Positions 9,577 to 18,122 of a DNA stretch of 64,000 nucleotides are shown here, piece after piece. The DNA comes from Staphylococcus americanisciuri (GTDB lineage: Bacteria > Bacillota > Bacilli > Staphylococcales > Staphylococcaceae). Numbering within the stretch: position 1 is the first letter of the stretch; the number at the start of each line of letters is the position of its first letter. Under the pieces are notes generated by a model. The model did no database searches and was not told where the DNA came from. It was given only the letters and a program-made list of their open reading frames with translations. The translations under genes were made by a program, and so were the position numbers. The stretch spans positions 62,001 to 126,000 of the forward strand of contig NZ_JANUXY010000003.1 of NCBI RefSeq assembly GCF_024814435.1, in the 5' to 3' direction.

Positions 9577-10832
9577 ATATATAACTCCTGTTGATACATT
9601 TCAACTGATGTTAACAATACATCCACTTGATGTCCCGCATGATAGCCTCTTGTGCCTCCAGGTAACATCATTATGCCATTGCTATGTGCAATAGCAACCA
9701 CTGCGCCTGATTTGTTAAATCCTGAAGGGCGTACAGTTGCCTCTCGTCCTGTCAGTGTTACATTGGCACGTACAAACCGTGTAAATGGGTTCGCTTTTTT
9801 GAAATCTGTCATCAATGTCGCACGTACGATTGCCGGATAGCAACACAACGCTCCCATCATATGATAAATAGCTGGTTTAGTAAGTAATTCATAGCCTGAA
9901 TAGCATGCGGATGGGTTCCCAGATAATCCGAACAGGTATTTCCCTTGTGCCACAGCAACCGTTGTCACACTTCCGGGACGCATTGCAATTTTGTTGAATA
10001 ATACCTCCGCTTCTAGCGCTTGATAGATGTCTGGTAAATAATCGAAGTCCCCAACTGATACGCCACCTGTTGTAATGACCATATCATGTTGTTCGAGCGC
10101 TGAAGAAATCACTGACAAACTACTATCATAATCATCCATTTGTATGTTGTAGCGTACCACATCTATGCCTTCTTTTTGTAGTAAAGCAGCAATCATTGGC
10201 CCATTAGAGTTACGTATTTTGCCCGGCTCTAAATCGTCTTCTACATCTAACAACTCACTGCCTGTCGCAATAATTGCAACAGTAGGCTTACGATAAACAG
10301 GAACTTCAGCATAACCAAACGTCGCCAGCACTGCAACAGCACCTGCATTAATGCGTTGTCCTCTATGTAGTACAACGTCTCCGGTTGCTGTCTCTTCACC
10401 TTTCACTGACACATTTTCTAATCTTTCAAATGCTTTGCGCAATGTGAACCCTTTTGCCGTTTCAACCGTTTGTTCCAACATAACTACTGCATCGGCTCCC
10501 TCTGGCAACTGCGCACCTGTCATAATACGCACCGCTTGTCCTGGCTGTATTGTTTTTTTCGATACGCTTCCCGCACCGATATGATCAATGACTTCGAACG
10601 CAATACGATTATTAGTACTCGCACCTTGTGAATCTTCACTGCGAATAGCGAAACCATCATAGGGTGACTTATCAAAACGTGGAATATCATGTGTTGCAAC
10701 AATATCCTCAGCCAAAATATAACCTTCACTCTCATATAAACTCACACGCGTCTGCTCTGTATAAATATCTTGTTGCAATACACGATGTATCGCTTCCTTC
10801 ACTGGGATTGGATGTCTTTTTTCAACAGGCAT
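9573..10832 (-). CDS. moeA: MoeA, molybdopterin molybdenumtransferase
   Basis: MoeA inserts molybdenum into adenylated molybdopterin. The 419-residue protein shows the N-terminal PRFDKSPYDGFAIRSEDS block, the MTGAQLPEGADAVV loop, and the MoCF-binding core IATGSELLD, TTGGVSVGDFDYL and SGNPSACYSGYELL in the normal order. It heads the minus-strand cofactor operon and is divergent from moaC, with 68 bases between the two starts. Confidence 0.96.
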   Translation of the reverse strand: MPVEKRHPIPVKEAIHRVLQQDIYTEQTRVSLYESEGYILAEDIVATHDIPRFDKSPYDGFAIRSEDSQGASTNNRIAFEVIDHIGAGSVSKKTIQPGQAVRIMTGAQLPEGADAVVMLEQTVETAKGFTLRKAFERLENVSVKGEETATGDVVLHRGQRINAGAVAVLATFGYAEVPVYRKPTVAIIATGSELLDVEDDLEPGKIRNSNGPMIAALLQKEGIDVVRYNIQMDDYDSSLSVISSALEQHDMVITTGGVSVGDFDYLPDIYQALEAEVLFNKIAMRPGSVTTVAVAQGKYLFGLSGNPSACYSGYELLTKPAIYHMMGALCCYPAIVRATLMTDFKKANPFTRFVRANVTLTGREATVRPSGFNKSGAVVAIAHSNGIMMLPGGTRGYHAGHQVDVLLTSVEMYQQELYI

Positions 10833-10900
10833 ACTCTTCCACTCCTAACAAAAATTTTGAATCATGCTATACTTACCTTGCATCTTAAAGGAGGAATAAC

Positions 10901-11377
10901 ATGTCTGAATTCACACATTTGAATCAACAAGGCAATGCCAAAATGGTAGACGTCTCTAACAAATCTATTACAAAAAGGACGGCTATCGCACGTTCAAGCA
11001 TTATAGTCAATCAAACAATCTATCAACAAATCACAGATAATACAAACAAAAAAGGCAACGTCCTGAACACCGCACAAATTGCTGGGATTATGGCAGCGAA
11101 AAATACCGCTTCAATCATCCCCATGTGCCACCCTCTTCCAATATCAGGCGTCGATGTCTCCTTTGATTGGGATACAGCCAATGACCAATTTATCTTACAA
11201 ATAGAAACAACTGTCTCAACAACAGGGCAAACAGGGGTTGAAATGGAAGCATTAACAGCTGCCTCTGCTACTGCATTGACAGTCTACGATATGTGCAAAG
11301 CGGTTGATAAAGGGATGATTATTGGTGAAACCTATCTCATCAAAAAAACTGGCGGAAAGTCTGATTTTCAACGCTAA
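10901..11377 (+). CDS. moaC: MoaC, cyclic pyranopterin monophosphate synthase
   Basis: MoaC completes the first cofactor step begun by MoaA. The 158-residue protein opens with [15 protein letters not shown], then has [12 protein letters not shown] and [12 protein letters not shown], with [11 protein letters not shown] near the end; these carry the active-site histidine, aspartate and lysine. AAAGGAGGAATAAC precedes the ATG. It is the only cofactor gene here on the plus strand. Confidence 0.97.
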   Translation: MSEFTHLNQQGNAKMVDVSNKSITKRTAIARSSIIVNQTIYQQITDNTNKKGNVLNTAQIAGIMAAKNTASIIPMCHPLPISGVDVSFDWDTANDQFILQIETTVSTTGQTGVEMEALTAASATALTVYDMCKAVDKGMIIGETYLIKKTGGKSDFQR

Positions 11378-11407
11378 TTGACAAAAAATGTAAAAGATTG
11401 CAACTGA

Positions 11408-11446
11408 CCGGAGTGTAAATACGCTTTTTAAGCTTTTTCACTCCGG
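11408..11446. repeat. CCGGAGTG hairpin after moaC (CCGG hairpin family)
   Basis: CCGGAGTG (11408-11415) pairs with CACTCCGG (11439-11446) around a 23-base loop containing a short GCTT/AAGC stem. It lies between convergent moaC and moaB. The left flank AACTGACCGG recurs at 59567, so it belongs to a small dispersed family. It has no long U-run, so it is an uncertain terminator. Confidence 0.6.
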
Positions 11447-11486
11447 ACGTCCATGTTCAGGCGTCATATTTCCACTTTTTGATCAT

Positions 11487-11987
11487 TCACTTATTTAATT
11501 CATGTACAAGATGATTCAATTCTGGCAATATCAGTCGATTCATACCAAGTTTCACTGCTCCAGTAGAACCCGGTAAACAAAAAATCAACTTATTGCCAAT
11601 TGTGCCACCAACTGCACGGGATAACAAAGCACGTGTCCCCACATCTTCGGCATAACTTAAATATCGAAATAGCTCCCCAAATCCTTCTATTTCTTTCGTC
11701 AAAAAGGGCGTGACGGACTCTATTGTGACATCTCTAGGCGCAATGCCTGTCCCACCCGTTGTAATAATCACATCAATATCTTCAGTTAACCACGTATATA
11801 ATTGTGACTGAATCTCTGTCTTGTCATCTTTTACAATTCGATAATGATCGGCTTGAATTTCCGTGTTTATCGTTTCGAGCAACGTTTTAACTAATTGACC
11901 GCCTTTATCCGTTTCAAGTGTACGTGTATCAGAAACCGTCAGTACGGCACAGCGTATGATTCTATCTAACTTCACATTAGTATGCAT
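11487..11987 (-). CDS. moaB: MoaB, molybdopterin adenylyltransferase
   Basis: A 166-residue MoaB/Mog-type protein. In Gram-positive bacteria this protein adenylates molybdopterin before MoeA acts. Conserved blocks are [36 protein letters not shown] and [26 protein letters not shown] precedes the ATG. It lies 21 bases downstream of moeB in the same direction, so the two are probably cotranscribed. Confidence 0.95.
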   Translation of the reverse strand: MHTNVKLDRIIRCAVLTVSDTRTLETDKGGQLVKTLLETINTEIQADHYRIVKDDKTEIQSQLYTWLTEDIDVIITTGGTGIAPRDVTIESVTPFLTKEIEGFGELFRYLSYAEDVGTRALLSRAVGGTIGNKLIFCLPGSTGAVKLGMNRLILPELNHLVHELNK

Positions 11988-12008
11988 GATATCTCTCCTT
12001 ATTGAGGC

Positions 12009-13013
12009 TTAGCCAAATAATTGATGTATCAACTTCTTCGCTTGCTGCACTTCACGCATACCATGGATGAGTAAACGTCCATTTTGAAAGGCAACAATAC
12101 GATGACCTTTATATTCAAATTGCAATAAGTAACCGTTCGTATGATATGCCATATGACATGACTTCAAATACGCTTCTAATTGTTCATACGTTAACCCTTC
12201 ATGCTGATATTGCACTGTATCTCGACCACATAATGACGCATAATTAGTTGGACGCTGCTGTAAATAAGGATATTCTGGATGCTTCCCACATGTCGAACAA
12301 GCTTCTCGCTGCATACGACCAAAGCCAAATGTCTGATGTGTACCATCCCATAAATCGCCATACGTTAGCTTAGGCATCACAGAAGTATCTGTTAAAACTT
12401 TCAACGCATCTCTTAATTGTAAACTCGTTGTCATCGTCACAGCTGGTTGAATCACCCCTACTGTATCACAAGTTAAGTTCATCGCTGGAATCTGTGGTAT
12501 TAAGCATTGAAAACATGGCGTTTGCCCAGGAATGAAAGGTGCTTCAACATACGTACTCCGGACTACTCCGCCATAAATCCAAGGTTTGCCATGTGCATAG
12601 GCAGCATCGTTAATCATCATACGTGTTTCAAAGTTATCTGTCGCATCTAAAATAAGGTCGACTTGTGGCACGTATTGCTCTAAAAATGTACCATCCACAT
12701 GTTCAACAAATGCAGTGATAACAACATCACGACGAATAGCCTGTAAAGCTTTTTGTGCTGCAATGACTTTAGGCACTTGACGTTCAGCATCTCTTTCATT
12801 AAACAATGTTTGTCGTTGCAAATTTGAATATTCAATATAATCGCGATCAACGATATACAGTGTTCCAATACCTGCGCGCACTAATCCTTCAGCTAGATGT
12901 GTTCCCAATGCACCCATACCCACTATCAGTACAGCTTTACGATTAATCTTCTGTTGTCCTTTTTGTCCAATGCCGTCAAATAATATCTGCCGTGAATAGC
13001 GATTTTGTGTCAT
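12009..13013 (-). CDS. moeB: MoeB/ThiF-family adenylyltransferase
   Basis: An E1-like enzyme that activates the MoaD C-terminus by adenylation. The 334-residue protein has the nucleotide loop VGMGALGTHLAEGLVRAGIG, the DRDYIEYSNLQRQ segment with the ATP-binding arginine, DATDNFETR, and two cysteine pairs (CFQC and CSTC) that hold zinc. ThiF acts on ThiS with the same fold, but the neighbours here are all molybdenum genes, which favours MoeB. The C-terminal 80 residues may be a degenerate rhodanese-like extension; no active-site cysteine loop is obvious in it. Confidence 0.92.
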   Translation of the reverse strand: MTQNRYSRQILFDGIGQKGQQKINRKAVLIVGMGALGTHLAEGLVRAGIGTLYIVDRDYIEYSNLQRQTLFNERDAERQVPKVIAAQKALQAIRRDVVITAFVEHVDGTFLEQYVPQVDLILDATDNFETRMMINDAAYAHGKPWIYGGVVRSTYVEAPFIPGQTPCFQCLIPQIPAMNLTCDTVGVIQPAVTMTTSLQLRDALKVLTDTSVMPKLTYGDLWDGTHQTFGFGRMQREACSTCGKHPEYPYLQQRPTNYASLCGRDTVQYQHEGLTYEQLEAYLKSCHMAYHTNGYLLQFEYKGHRIVAFQNGRLLIHGMREVQQAKKLIHQLFG

Positions 13014-13400
13014 TGTTCTGAACCTTTCTTACATTTTATAATCTCTTACCATTATACGGTGTTGTAGTTCTACTCTCAATCATTTAAACGTATAATATCC
13101 TACCTGACAATTAGGCATTTCAATACTTTCATTGCGTATTTTCCCTATCTTTTAATCAATCGGTTAGAACTTGCACAGATTCGAGTAATCATTGAAAGTG
13201 AGAAAGGTTGAGTAAAAATAAAAAACTTGAAAAACGTATTTTCACTCTGGGAAGGTACTTACTTCTATATCATCTCTCCTCTTTGAACAGTCATTTTATT
13301 AATGCCCCCTTCTCCAATCAATAAAACAATCGATTCACAGATAATGTGTACATTAAAAAATAGACACATGCCTTATAACCAGCATGCATCTATCTCATTT
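13014..13400. other. Intergenic region between moeB and modC with a dispersed repeat copy
   Basis: 387 bases without a gene I can support; it must hold the moeB promoter. Bases 13224-13248 (AACTTGAAAAACGTATTTTC and five more) match 20 of 25 positions at 29392-29416. Both are followed within about 60 bases by TTTGAACAGT, which marks a dispersed non-coding repeat. Confidence 0.5.
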
Positions 13401-14006
13401 TTATGCAATTGTAATTACCTCATGTGCAAGTTGCTGTGCTTCTTGCTGAGAGTGTGTCACAAAAATAATCGGTATACGCCACGTTTCAAAAATCTGTTGC
13501 ACAAGTGTCATACTTTCTTGTTTTGATATATCATCTAAACTCGAAAACGGTTCATCCAACAATAACAAGTCTGGTTTTGTACTCAGTGCTCTTGCTAATG
13601 CGGCACGTTGCTTCTCTCCACCTGAACAGCGGATAGGATATGCATCAAGTATATGTGTAATTTTCAACGCTTCTGTCAATGCCTCAATATGATCATTCCA
13701 CGCCGTCATAAAAGTAATATTTTGACGAATCGTCATATGCGGGAAAAGCTGATAATCTTGAAAAAGATAACCAATACGTCGATCTCGAATCGGTATCATC
13801 ACTTGATTACTTATATCAACAAGCGTTCGTTGATGTATGCGTACATATCCTACATCTGGTGCTTGAATACCTGCAATCATGTTAAGACATGTCGTTTTGC
13901 CAATACCTGATGCGCCTTGTAACGCATAAATCTTAGGTGCTTTTGCCGATATATGAAACGAAATGCGGTTGTCATTAATGACTTTGTCCAGTTGTATCTC
14001 TAGCAC
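13401..14006 (-). CDS. modC: ModC-type ATPase of the molybdate ABC importer (short form)
   Basis: A 201-residue ABC ATPase: Walker A GASGIGKTT at residues 31-39, Q-loop GYLFQDYQLFPHM, signature CSGGEKQRAALARAL, Walker B LLLLDEP, and H-loop IFVTHS. It drives molybdate uptake with ModB. The length is far below the roughly 350 residues of E. coli ModC because the C-terminal molybdate-sensing TOBE domain is absent. The first base of its ATG is next to the modB stop, so the genes are coupled. Confidence 0.9.
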   Translation of the reverse strand: MLEIQLDKVINDNRISFHISAKAPKIYALQGASGIGKTTCLNMIAGIQAPDVGYVRIHQRTLVDISNQVMIPIRDRRIGYLFQDYQLFPHMTIRQNITFMTAWNDHIEALTEALKITHILDAYPIRCSGGEKQRAALARALSTKPDLLLLDEPFSSLDDISKQESMTLVQQIFETWRIPIIFVTHSQQEAQQLAHEVITIA

Positions 14007-14681
14007 TTATTTCACCTCGCGATAATGGTCCTTATTCAACATATTCATAGTTCCCATCACAGTCACTGCAAATGCGACAAGTACAAGCACCCACAACCAT
14101 GCTTGATGCTCTTTACCTTGCTGAACAAGGAAATATATTTCAAGTGGTAAAGTATTGGTCTTCCCAGGAATATAACCTGCTACCATTAATGTTGCACCAA
14201 ACTCACCAATTGCACGTGCAAAAGCCATCATTGCGCCAGAGATCAAGGCACGTTTGGATAACGGTAAAATCAATCGATAAAAGATTTTCCATTCTGAAGC
14301 CCCCATTGTTCTAGCTGTATTCAACATCTTAGTATCAATATTTCGAAACCCTTGTACCGCATGTTGATACATCAATGGAAAACTTACAATAACAGATGCA
14401 ATCACTGCGCCTGTTAAGGTAAAAACGACTTTAAGTCCTAATATATCTGTTATGAAGTGACCTATCACCCCATTAACCGAAAAGACAATGAGCAATAAAA
14501 ATCCCATCACAGTTGGCGGCAATACAATAGGTAAAAGAACCAAACTCTCACAAAACTTAACCAGCTTCCCTTGCTTATTGTATAACAACTTGGCAGCAAC
14601 TGTTGCAAACAATACAACAATCACTGTGCTGATGAGTGCAACTCGCAAAGAAATCCAAAAAGGCGTAAGTTCTGGCATCAT
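14007..14681 (-). CDS. modB: ModB, molybdate ABC transporter permease
   Basis: A 224-residue inner-membrane permease with five to six hydrophobic segments. The cytoplasmic coupling loop reads EWKIFYRLILPLSKRALISG, followed by FARAIGEFGATLMVAG, the exact ModB/CysT EAA-loop signature. It sits between modA (8 bases upstream) and modC (directly adjacent) in one operon. Confidence 0.95.
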   Translation of the reverse strand: MMPELTPFWISLRVALISTVIVVLFATVAAKLLYNKQGKLVKFCESLVLLPIVLPPTVMGFLLLIVFSVNGVIGHFITDILGLKVVFTLTGAVIASVIVSFPLMYQHAVQGFRNIDTKMLNTARTMGASEWKIFYRLILPLSKRALISGAMMAFARAIGEFGATLMVAGYIPGKTNTLPLEIYFLVQQGKEHQAWLWVLVLVAFAVTVMGTMNMLNKDHYREVK

Positions 14682-14689
14682 ATTGTCAC

Positions 14690-15454
14690 CTAAACCTCAA
14701 AATGATATTTTTTCAAGATTTTTTTCGCTTCATCTGATTTCATAAATGTCATCCATTCTTTTGCTGCTTTCTTATCTGTCACTACACCCATACGATAAGT
14801 AATCGGCTTTTTCAGATCAGCATCTGATACTTTAGTCACACCTTGTTGTTCTTTGCCACCCGCATATAGATCTGTCTCATATACAAAGCCAAGTTGTGCA
14901 TTGCCTTTATCAACATAATTCAACACTTCTCTCACATCTTTGGCATATACTACATGCGACTCAACACTTTGCCACAGATTATGATCCTCAAGATACATCT
15001 TCGCATACTTTCCAGCCGGTACTGATTCAACCTCACCAATGGCTAACTTATCATCGCCTGTCAATGCTGTCACTTCATCAATCGTGCTCCCTTGCTGCTT
15101 AATCAACACTAACTTATTGTGCGCATAATCATATGTATCTTTAATTTGATCATGCTCTTTTAATGCATCTACGTCTTTCGTATTGGCAGACATAAACACA
15201 TCTGCAGGCGCCCCTTTTTCAATTTGCTGTCTTAGCGCTCCTGAACCGCCATAGTTAAATGATACCTTAACATCCTTATGTGTCTTGCTAAAAGCTTGTT
15301 CCAACTCTTTCGTAACATCTGTTAAACTTGCAGCCGCAGATACAGTAATCTCCTCTTTATTATTCTTAGATGTTTCATTCGACTGAGACTGACCACATGC
15401 ACTTAACACTAATACTAATGATAAGCACAATAACAATAAGTACTTAAATTTCAT
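14690..15454 (-). CDS. modA: ModA, molybdate-binding lipoprotein
   Basis: A 254-residue extracellular binding protein. Its lipoprotein signal ends in LVLSACGQ, where the cysteine at about residue 20 is lipidated. VSAAASLTDVTKELEQAF, NYGGSGALRQQIEKGAPADV and the YETDLYAGG segment match molybdate-binding ModA proteins. It heads the modABC operon. The region upstream holds its promoter; no Mo-responsive operator could be recognised. Confidence 0.95.
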   Translation of the reverse strand: MKFKYLLLLCLSLVLVLSACGQSQSNETSKNNKEEITVSAAASLTDVTKELEQAFSKTHKDVKVSFNYGGSGALRQQIEKGAPADVFMSANTKDVDALKEHDQIKDTYDYAHNKLVLIKQQGSTIDEVTALTGDDKLAIGEVESVPAGKYAKMYLEDHNLWQSVESHVVYAKDVREVLNYVDKGNAQLGFVYETDLYAGGKEQQGVTKVSDADLKKPITYRMGVVTDKKAAKEWMTFMKSDEAKKILKKYHFEV

Positions 15455-15796
15455 ATAATCTCGCTCCTTTGGAATGATATTGTCAAACTTACCTTACTCT
15501 TTATTTTAACAAAATGCACGACTATGTCAGCAATAATTTTCAAAACACTCAATATAATCTAAACACATATTTCCCATACTCATAAACTTGCCCTAGACGC
15601 GTGACAAAAGCTGAGTCATGATGAATTGATACACAGATAAACAGTTCCCACTGATTGTCTCACTTTCACTAAGCTTTTTCATTAATCCCAGCCTCTACAA
15701 AATCTTGGCATCTTCAAAATAGCGATGTCCCCTCTTCCTTATTTGTTAGAAAACACTTACACTATATACATGAATGAATATAAGGGGGATCGGCTT
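15455..15796. other. Divergent promoter region between modA and fdhD
   Basis: 342 bases. It must hold promoters for both genes. TATATA near 15768 is a plausible -10 for fdhD, about 25 bases ahead of its start. I see no operator or structured RNA here. Confidence 0.4.
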
Positions 15797-16624
15797 ATGG
15801 AACAAGATATTCGATATAACCAACCCATTATTCGCTATCAAGGTGGTCAACTGATTGAAATGACAGATGATTATGTAACGGAGTTCCCTTTGACAGTGAA
15901 TGTAAATGCACATGAATTTGCGACAGTTATCTGTAGTCCGAATCATATTGAAGAACTGATTCTAGGTTTCTTAGCATCTGAAGGTGTCATCATGAAACGA
16001 GACGATTTGTTACAACTCGAACTTGATGAACAACGTGGTTACGCCTATGTTAAGATAAATAAAGATATTCAACAATTGAACTATCTCTCCACCAAACGCC
16101 TTGTCGCTTCTTGTTGTGGCAAAAGCCGAGAATTTTATTTCCAAAATGACGCAGCCATTGCTAAAACTTCTATGACTACAATCCGTGTAACGCCACAACA
16201 GATATTACATATGATGGCACAATTACAGGCACATAGTGAGACTTTTAAAGCAACAGGTGGTTTACACAATGCAGCCATTAGTGATGGCAAAGACTTTTAC
16301 GTACACCGCCAAGATATCGGCCGCCATAACGCTCTAGATAAGCTTTATGGCTACTGTATACAGCGCCACATCTCTGTGCGTAACAAAATCTTAATATTCA
16401 GTGGTCGTATCTCGTCTGAAATATTAATTAAAGCAGCCAAAATTGGGGTCGGTATTATTATCTCAAAATCAGCACCTACAACATTAGCCGTCCAACTTGC
16501 AAAAGACTTGAATATTACCGCTGTTGGCTTCGTACGTGAAGACCGCTTTAATATTTATAGCCATCCCGAGCGTGTCACTGATACTTCATCTAGCAGAACA
16601 TATAACAATAAAACCGCTCAATAA
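15797..16624 (+). CDS. fdhD: FdhD, sulfurtransferase for formate dehydrogenase
   Basis: FdhD carries sulfur from a cysteine desulfurase to the molybdenum of the formate dehydrogenase cofactor, a step needed for activity. About 275 residues. VTEFPLTVNVN, the Cys-Cys-Gly segment ASCCGKSREFYF, TGGLHNAA, DIGRHNALDKLYGY and FSGRISSEI are all diagnostic. ATG 15797 is chosen because AAGGGGGA lies eight bases before it and homologues begin with this N-terminus; the open frame back to 15725 adds residues without an RBS. Its client FdhA is encoded at 35-38 kb. Confidence 0.96.
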   Translation: MEQDIRYNQPIIRYQGGQLIEMTDDYVTEFPLTVNVNAHEFATVICSPNHIEELILGFLASEGVIMKRDDLLQLELDEQRGYAYVKINKDIQQLNYLSTKRLVASCCGKSREFYFQNDAAIAKTSMTTIRVTPQQILHMMAQLQAHSETFKATGGLHNAAISDGKDFYVHRQDIGRHNALDKLYGYCIQRHISVRNKILIFSGRISSEILIKAAKIGVGIIISKSAPTTLAVQLAKDLNITAVGFVREDRFNIYSHPERVTDTSSSRTYNNKTAQ

Positions 16625-16628
16625 AACA

Positions 16629-16678
16629 ATAAGGTCAATGAATCATGTTTCTAGCATACGATTCATTGACCTTTTCTT
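16629..16678. terminator. Bidirectional terminator between fdhD and the GNAT gene
   Basis: AAGGTCAATGAATC (16631-16644) and GATTCATTGACCTT (16660-16673) form a perfect 14-bp stem followed by TTTTCTTG. It separates convergent genes. Confidence 0.85.
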
Positions 16679-16682
16679 GTTT

Positions 16683-17435
16683 CTATTCATGTAATGCCGA
16701 ATATTGAAATCCAACATATGTATAGCCTTGTTTGACATACATATCTTTAGCTGTATCTTCTGCATCTGCAACCAAAATGACCGGGCGATTCTGTGCAAGT
16801 GCGCCGACAACCGCTTGCATCCGCGTACCAATACCTTGATGACGATAATCTGACAAAACTGCAAAACCATCCAACTCGATATAGTCCTTATTCGATATGA
16901 TATTGAGAATTCCAACAGGTCGCTCCTCTTCATAAGCTACATAGTAATGAAGAGGATGTTGCTCATCTCGTATCACAGATTGCATATACACTTCACATTC
17001 AGTTATATACGCTTCACCATATTCAAGACTATCGGGTCGAAATACCGCAAAGTAATCTTCAAGATTGTTTGACGTTACGCGCTTCATATCAATCGCTTGA
17101 TCTGTTAACGCACGCAGCTGTGCGCCTTCAATCATATAAAGTTCAACACATCCGAGCGTAAAACCTTCAGCACGTAAATACTGCAACAATTCGACAGGTG
17201 GTTTTTCATCTTGTGGAAAATCAAAGTTCAAATGCGATGACCCCTGTGATGCATGAATTTTACGTTGCTTCAGCATATCACTTTGAAACGTTAACTTGTC
17301 TGGCATCACCTTATAGCACCATTTGTTGCCATCATACTTCAAAGGCCTTTCTGGTGTTCTATAATATTTCAGCCTAGCATCTTCTTCAAAAAAAGCCCCA
17401 TCAACATAGATATCATCCATTGTAATCTGCACCAT
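16683..17435 (-). CDS. GNAT-family N-acetyltransferase
   Basis: About 250 residues. The C-terminal half carries the acetyl-CoA loop LSDYRHQGIGTRMQAVVGAL (Q/RxxGxG/A), preceded by IELDGFAV and followed by a NAT-like DAEDTAKDMYVKQGY, which is the standard GNAT ending. The N-terminal half is poorly conserved and may be a second degenerate GNAT fold. The start is uncertain between 17441 (GTG), 17435 (ATG) and later codons. It lies downstream of bioY with about 20 bases between them, so it is probably cotranscribed. The substrate is unknown. Confidence 0.82.
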   Translation of the reverse strand: MVQITMDDIYVDGAFFEEDARLKYYRTPERPLKYDGNKWCYKVMPDKLTFQSDMLKQRKIHASQGSSHLNFDFPQDEKPPVELLQYLRAEGFTLGCVELYMIEGAQLRALTDQAIDMKRVTSNNLEDYFAVFRPDSLEYGEAYITECEVYMQSVIRDEQHPLHYYVAYEEERPVGILNIISNKDYIELDGFAVLSDYRHQGIGTRMQAVVGALAQNRPVILVADAEDTAKDMYVKQGYTYVGFQYSALHE

Positions 17436-17454
17436 TACCACCTGCCTTATATTA

Positions 17455-18015
17455 TTACGCAGCCATTTGTTTCATAATACGTGAAGTCACTGGATTGTTG
17501 TACAGTGCCACTGCAATGAAAGTTGCAATAACTGCTTTAATCAAGTCACCTGGCAAGAATGTTAATGATAAATATAAAGCTTTACTGATCGGCATATGAA
17601 TTATGAATGCCATCACGATACCACCAACTGTATCTAATAAAATTACGCCAAATCCAACAATAATTGCCAATGTGCGTCCAAAGTTAAGTTTATCATACTG
17701 ACGATCGCGTGCCCAACCAATTAAAAATGCTGACACACCGTACATAACGAGGTACCCAGCTGAAGGGCCTAAAAAGACACCGAAGCCACCACGGCCTCCT
17801 GATAATAAAGGTGCTCCTACCATAACAAGTAATAAAAAGACAATAACACTTAAAAGGCCATATTTGCGCCCAAGTAATATGCCCGCCAAGAAAATACCGA
17901 TATTTTGTAAAACAATAGGGACCGGTAAAAATGGTAATGGTATCGCTGGGACTAATCCCATAACAGCAATGATTGCTGTCATCAAGGCCGCATAGACTAA
18001 ATGTTTAGTATTCAA
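17455..18015 (-). CDS. bioY: BioY, biotin transporter substrate-binding (S) component
   Basis: A 186-residue membrane protein with six hydrophobic segments. LPFLPVPIVLQNIGIFLAG and SGGRGGFGVFLGPSAGYL are the BioY signature. BioY binds biotin and works with an ECF energising module (EcfA1A2T) encoded elsewhere. A BirA-type operator stands just upstream of its promoter, in line with biotin repression. AGGAGGAACAACAATTG precedes the ATG. Confidence 0.95.
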   Translation of the reverse strand: MNTKHLVYAALMTAIIAVMGLVPAIPLPFLPVPIVLQNIGIFLAGILLGRKYGLLSVIVFLLLVMVGAPLLSGGRGGFGVFLGPSAGYLVMYGVSAFLIGWARDRQYDKLNFGRTLAIIVGFGVILLDTVGGIVMAFIIHMPISKALYLSLTFLPGDLIKAVIATFIAVALYNNPVTSRIMKQMAA

Positions 18016-18080
18016 TTGTTGTTCCTCCTAATAAATACGAAAAATCAGAATCTGAGTCTCTTTGCAAGATTCCATAACGT

Positions 18081-18086
18081 ATTATA
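18081..18086 (-). promoter_or_regulatory. Likely -10 element of the bioY promoter
   Basis: TATAAT on the minus strand, about 65 bases ahead of the bioY start. The matching -35 region falls inside the BirA operator, so a bound repressor would block RNA polymerase. Confidence 0.6.
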
Positions 18087-18092
18087 CCACCA

Positions 18093-18122
18093 TTGTAAAC
18101 TTTAGGTCTACAAATGTTTACA
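18093..18122 (-). promoter_or_regulatory. BirA (biotin repressor) operator
   Basis: TTGTAAAC, then 15 bases, then GTTTACA: the two-arm palindrome known for BirA operators in Firmicutes. It sits over the bioY -35 region and overlaps the last codons of the ROK kinase gene (stop at 18118). Confidence 0.8.

Noticed and set aside
15725-15796. Upstream extension of fdhD by 24 codons
   Set aside because: No ribosome binding site; homologues begin at the later ATG, which has AAGGGGGA before it.
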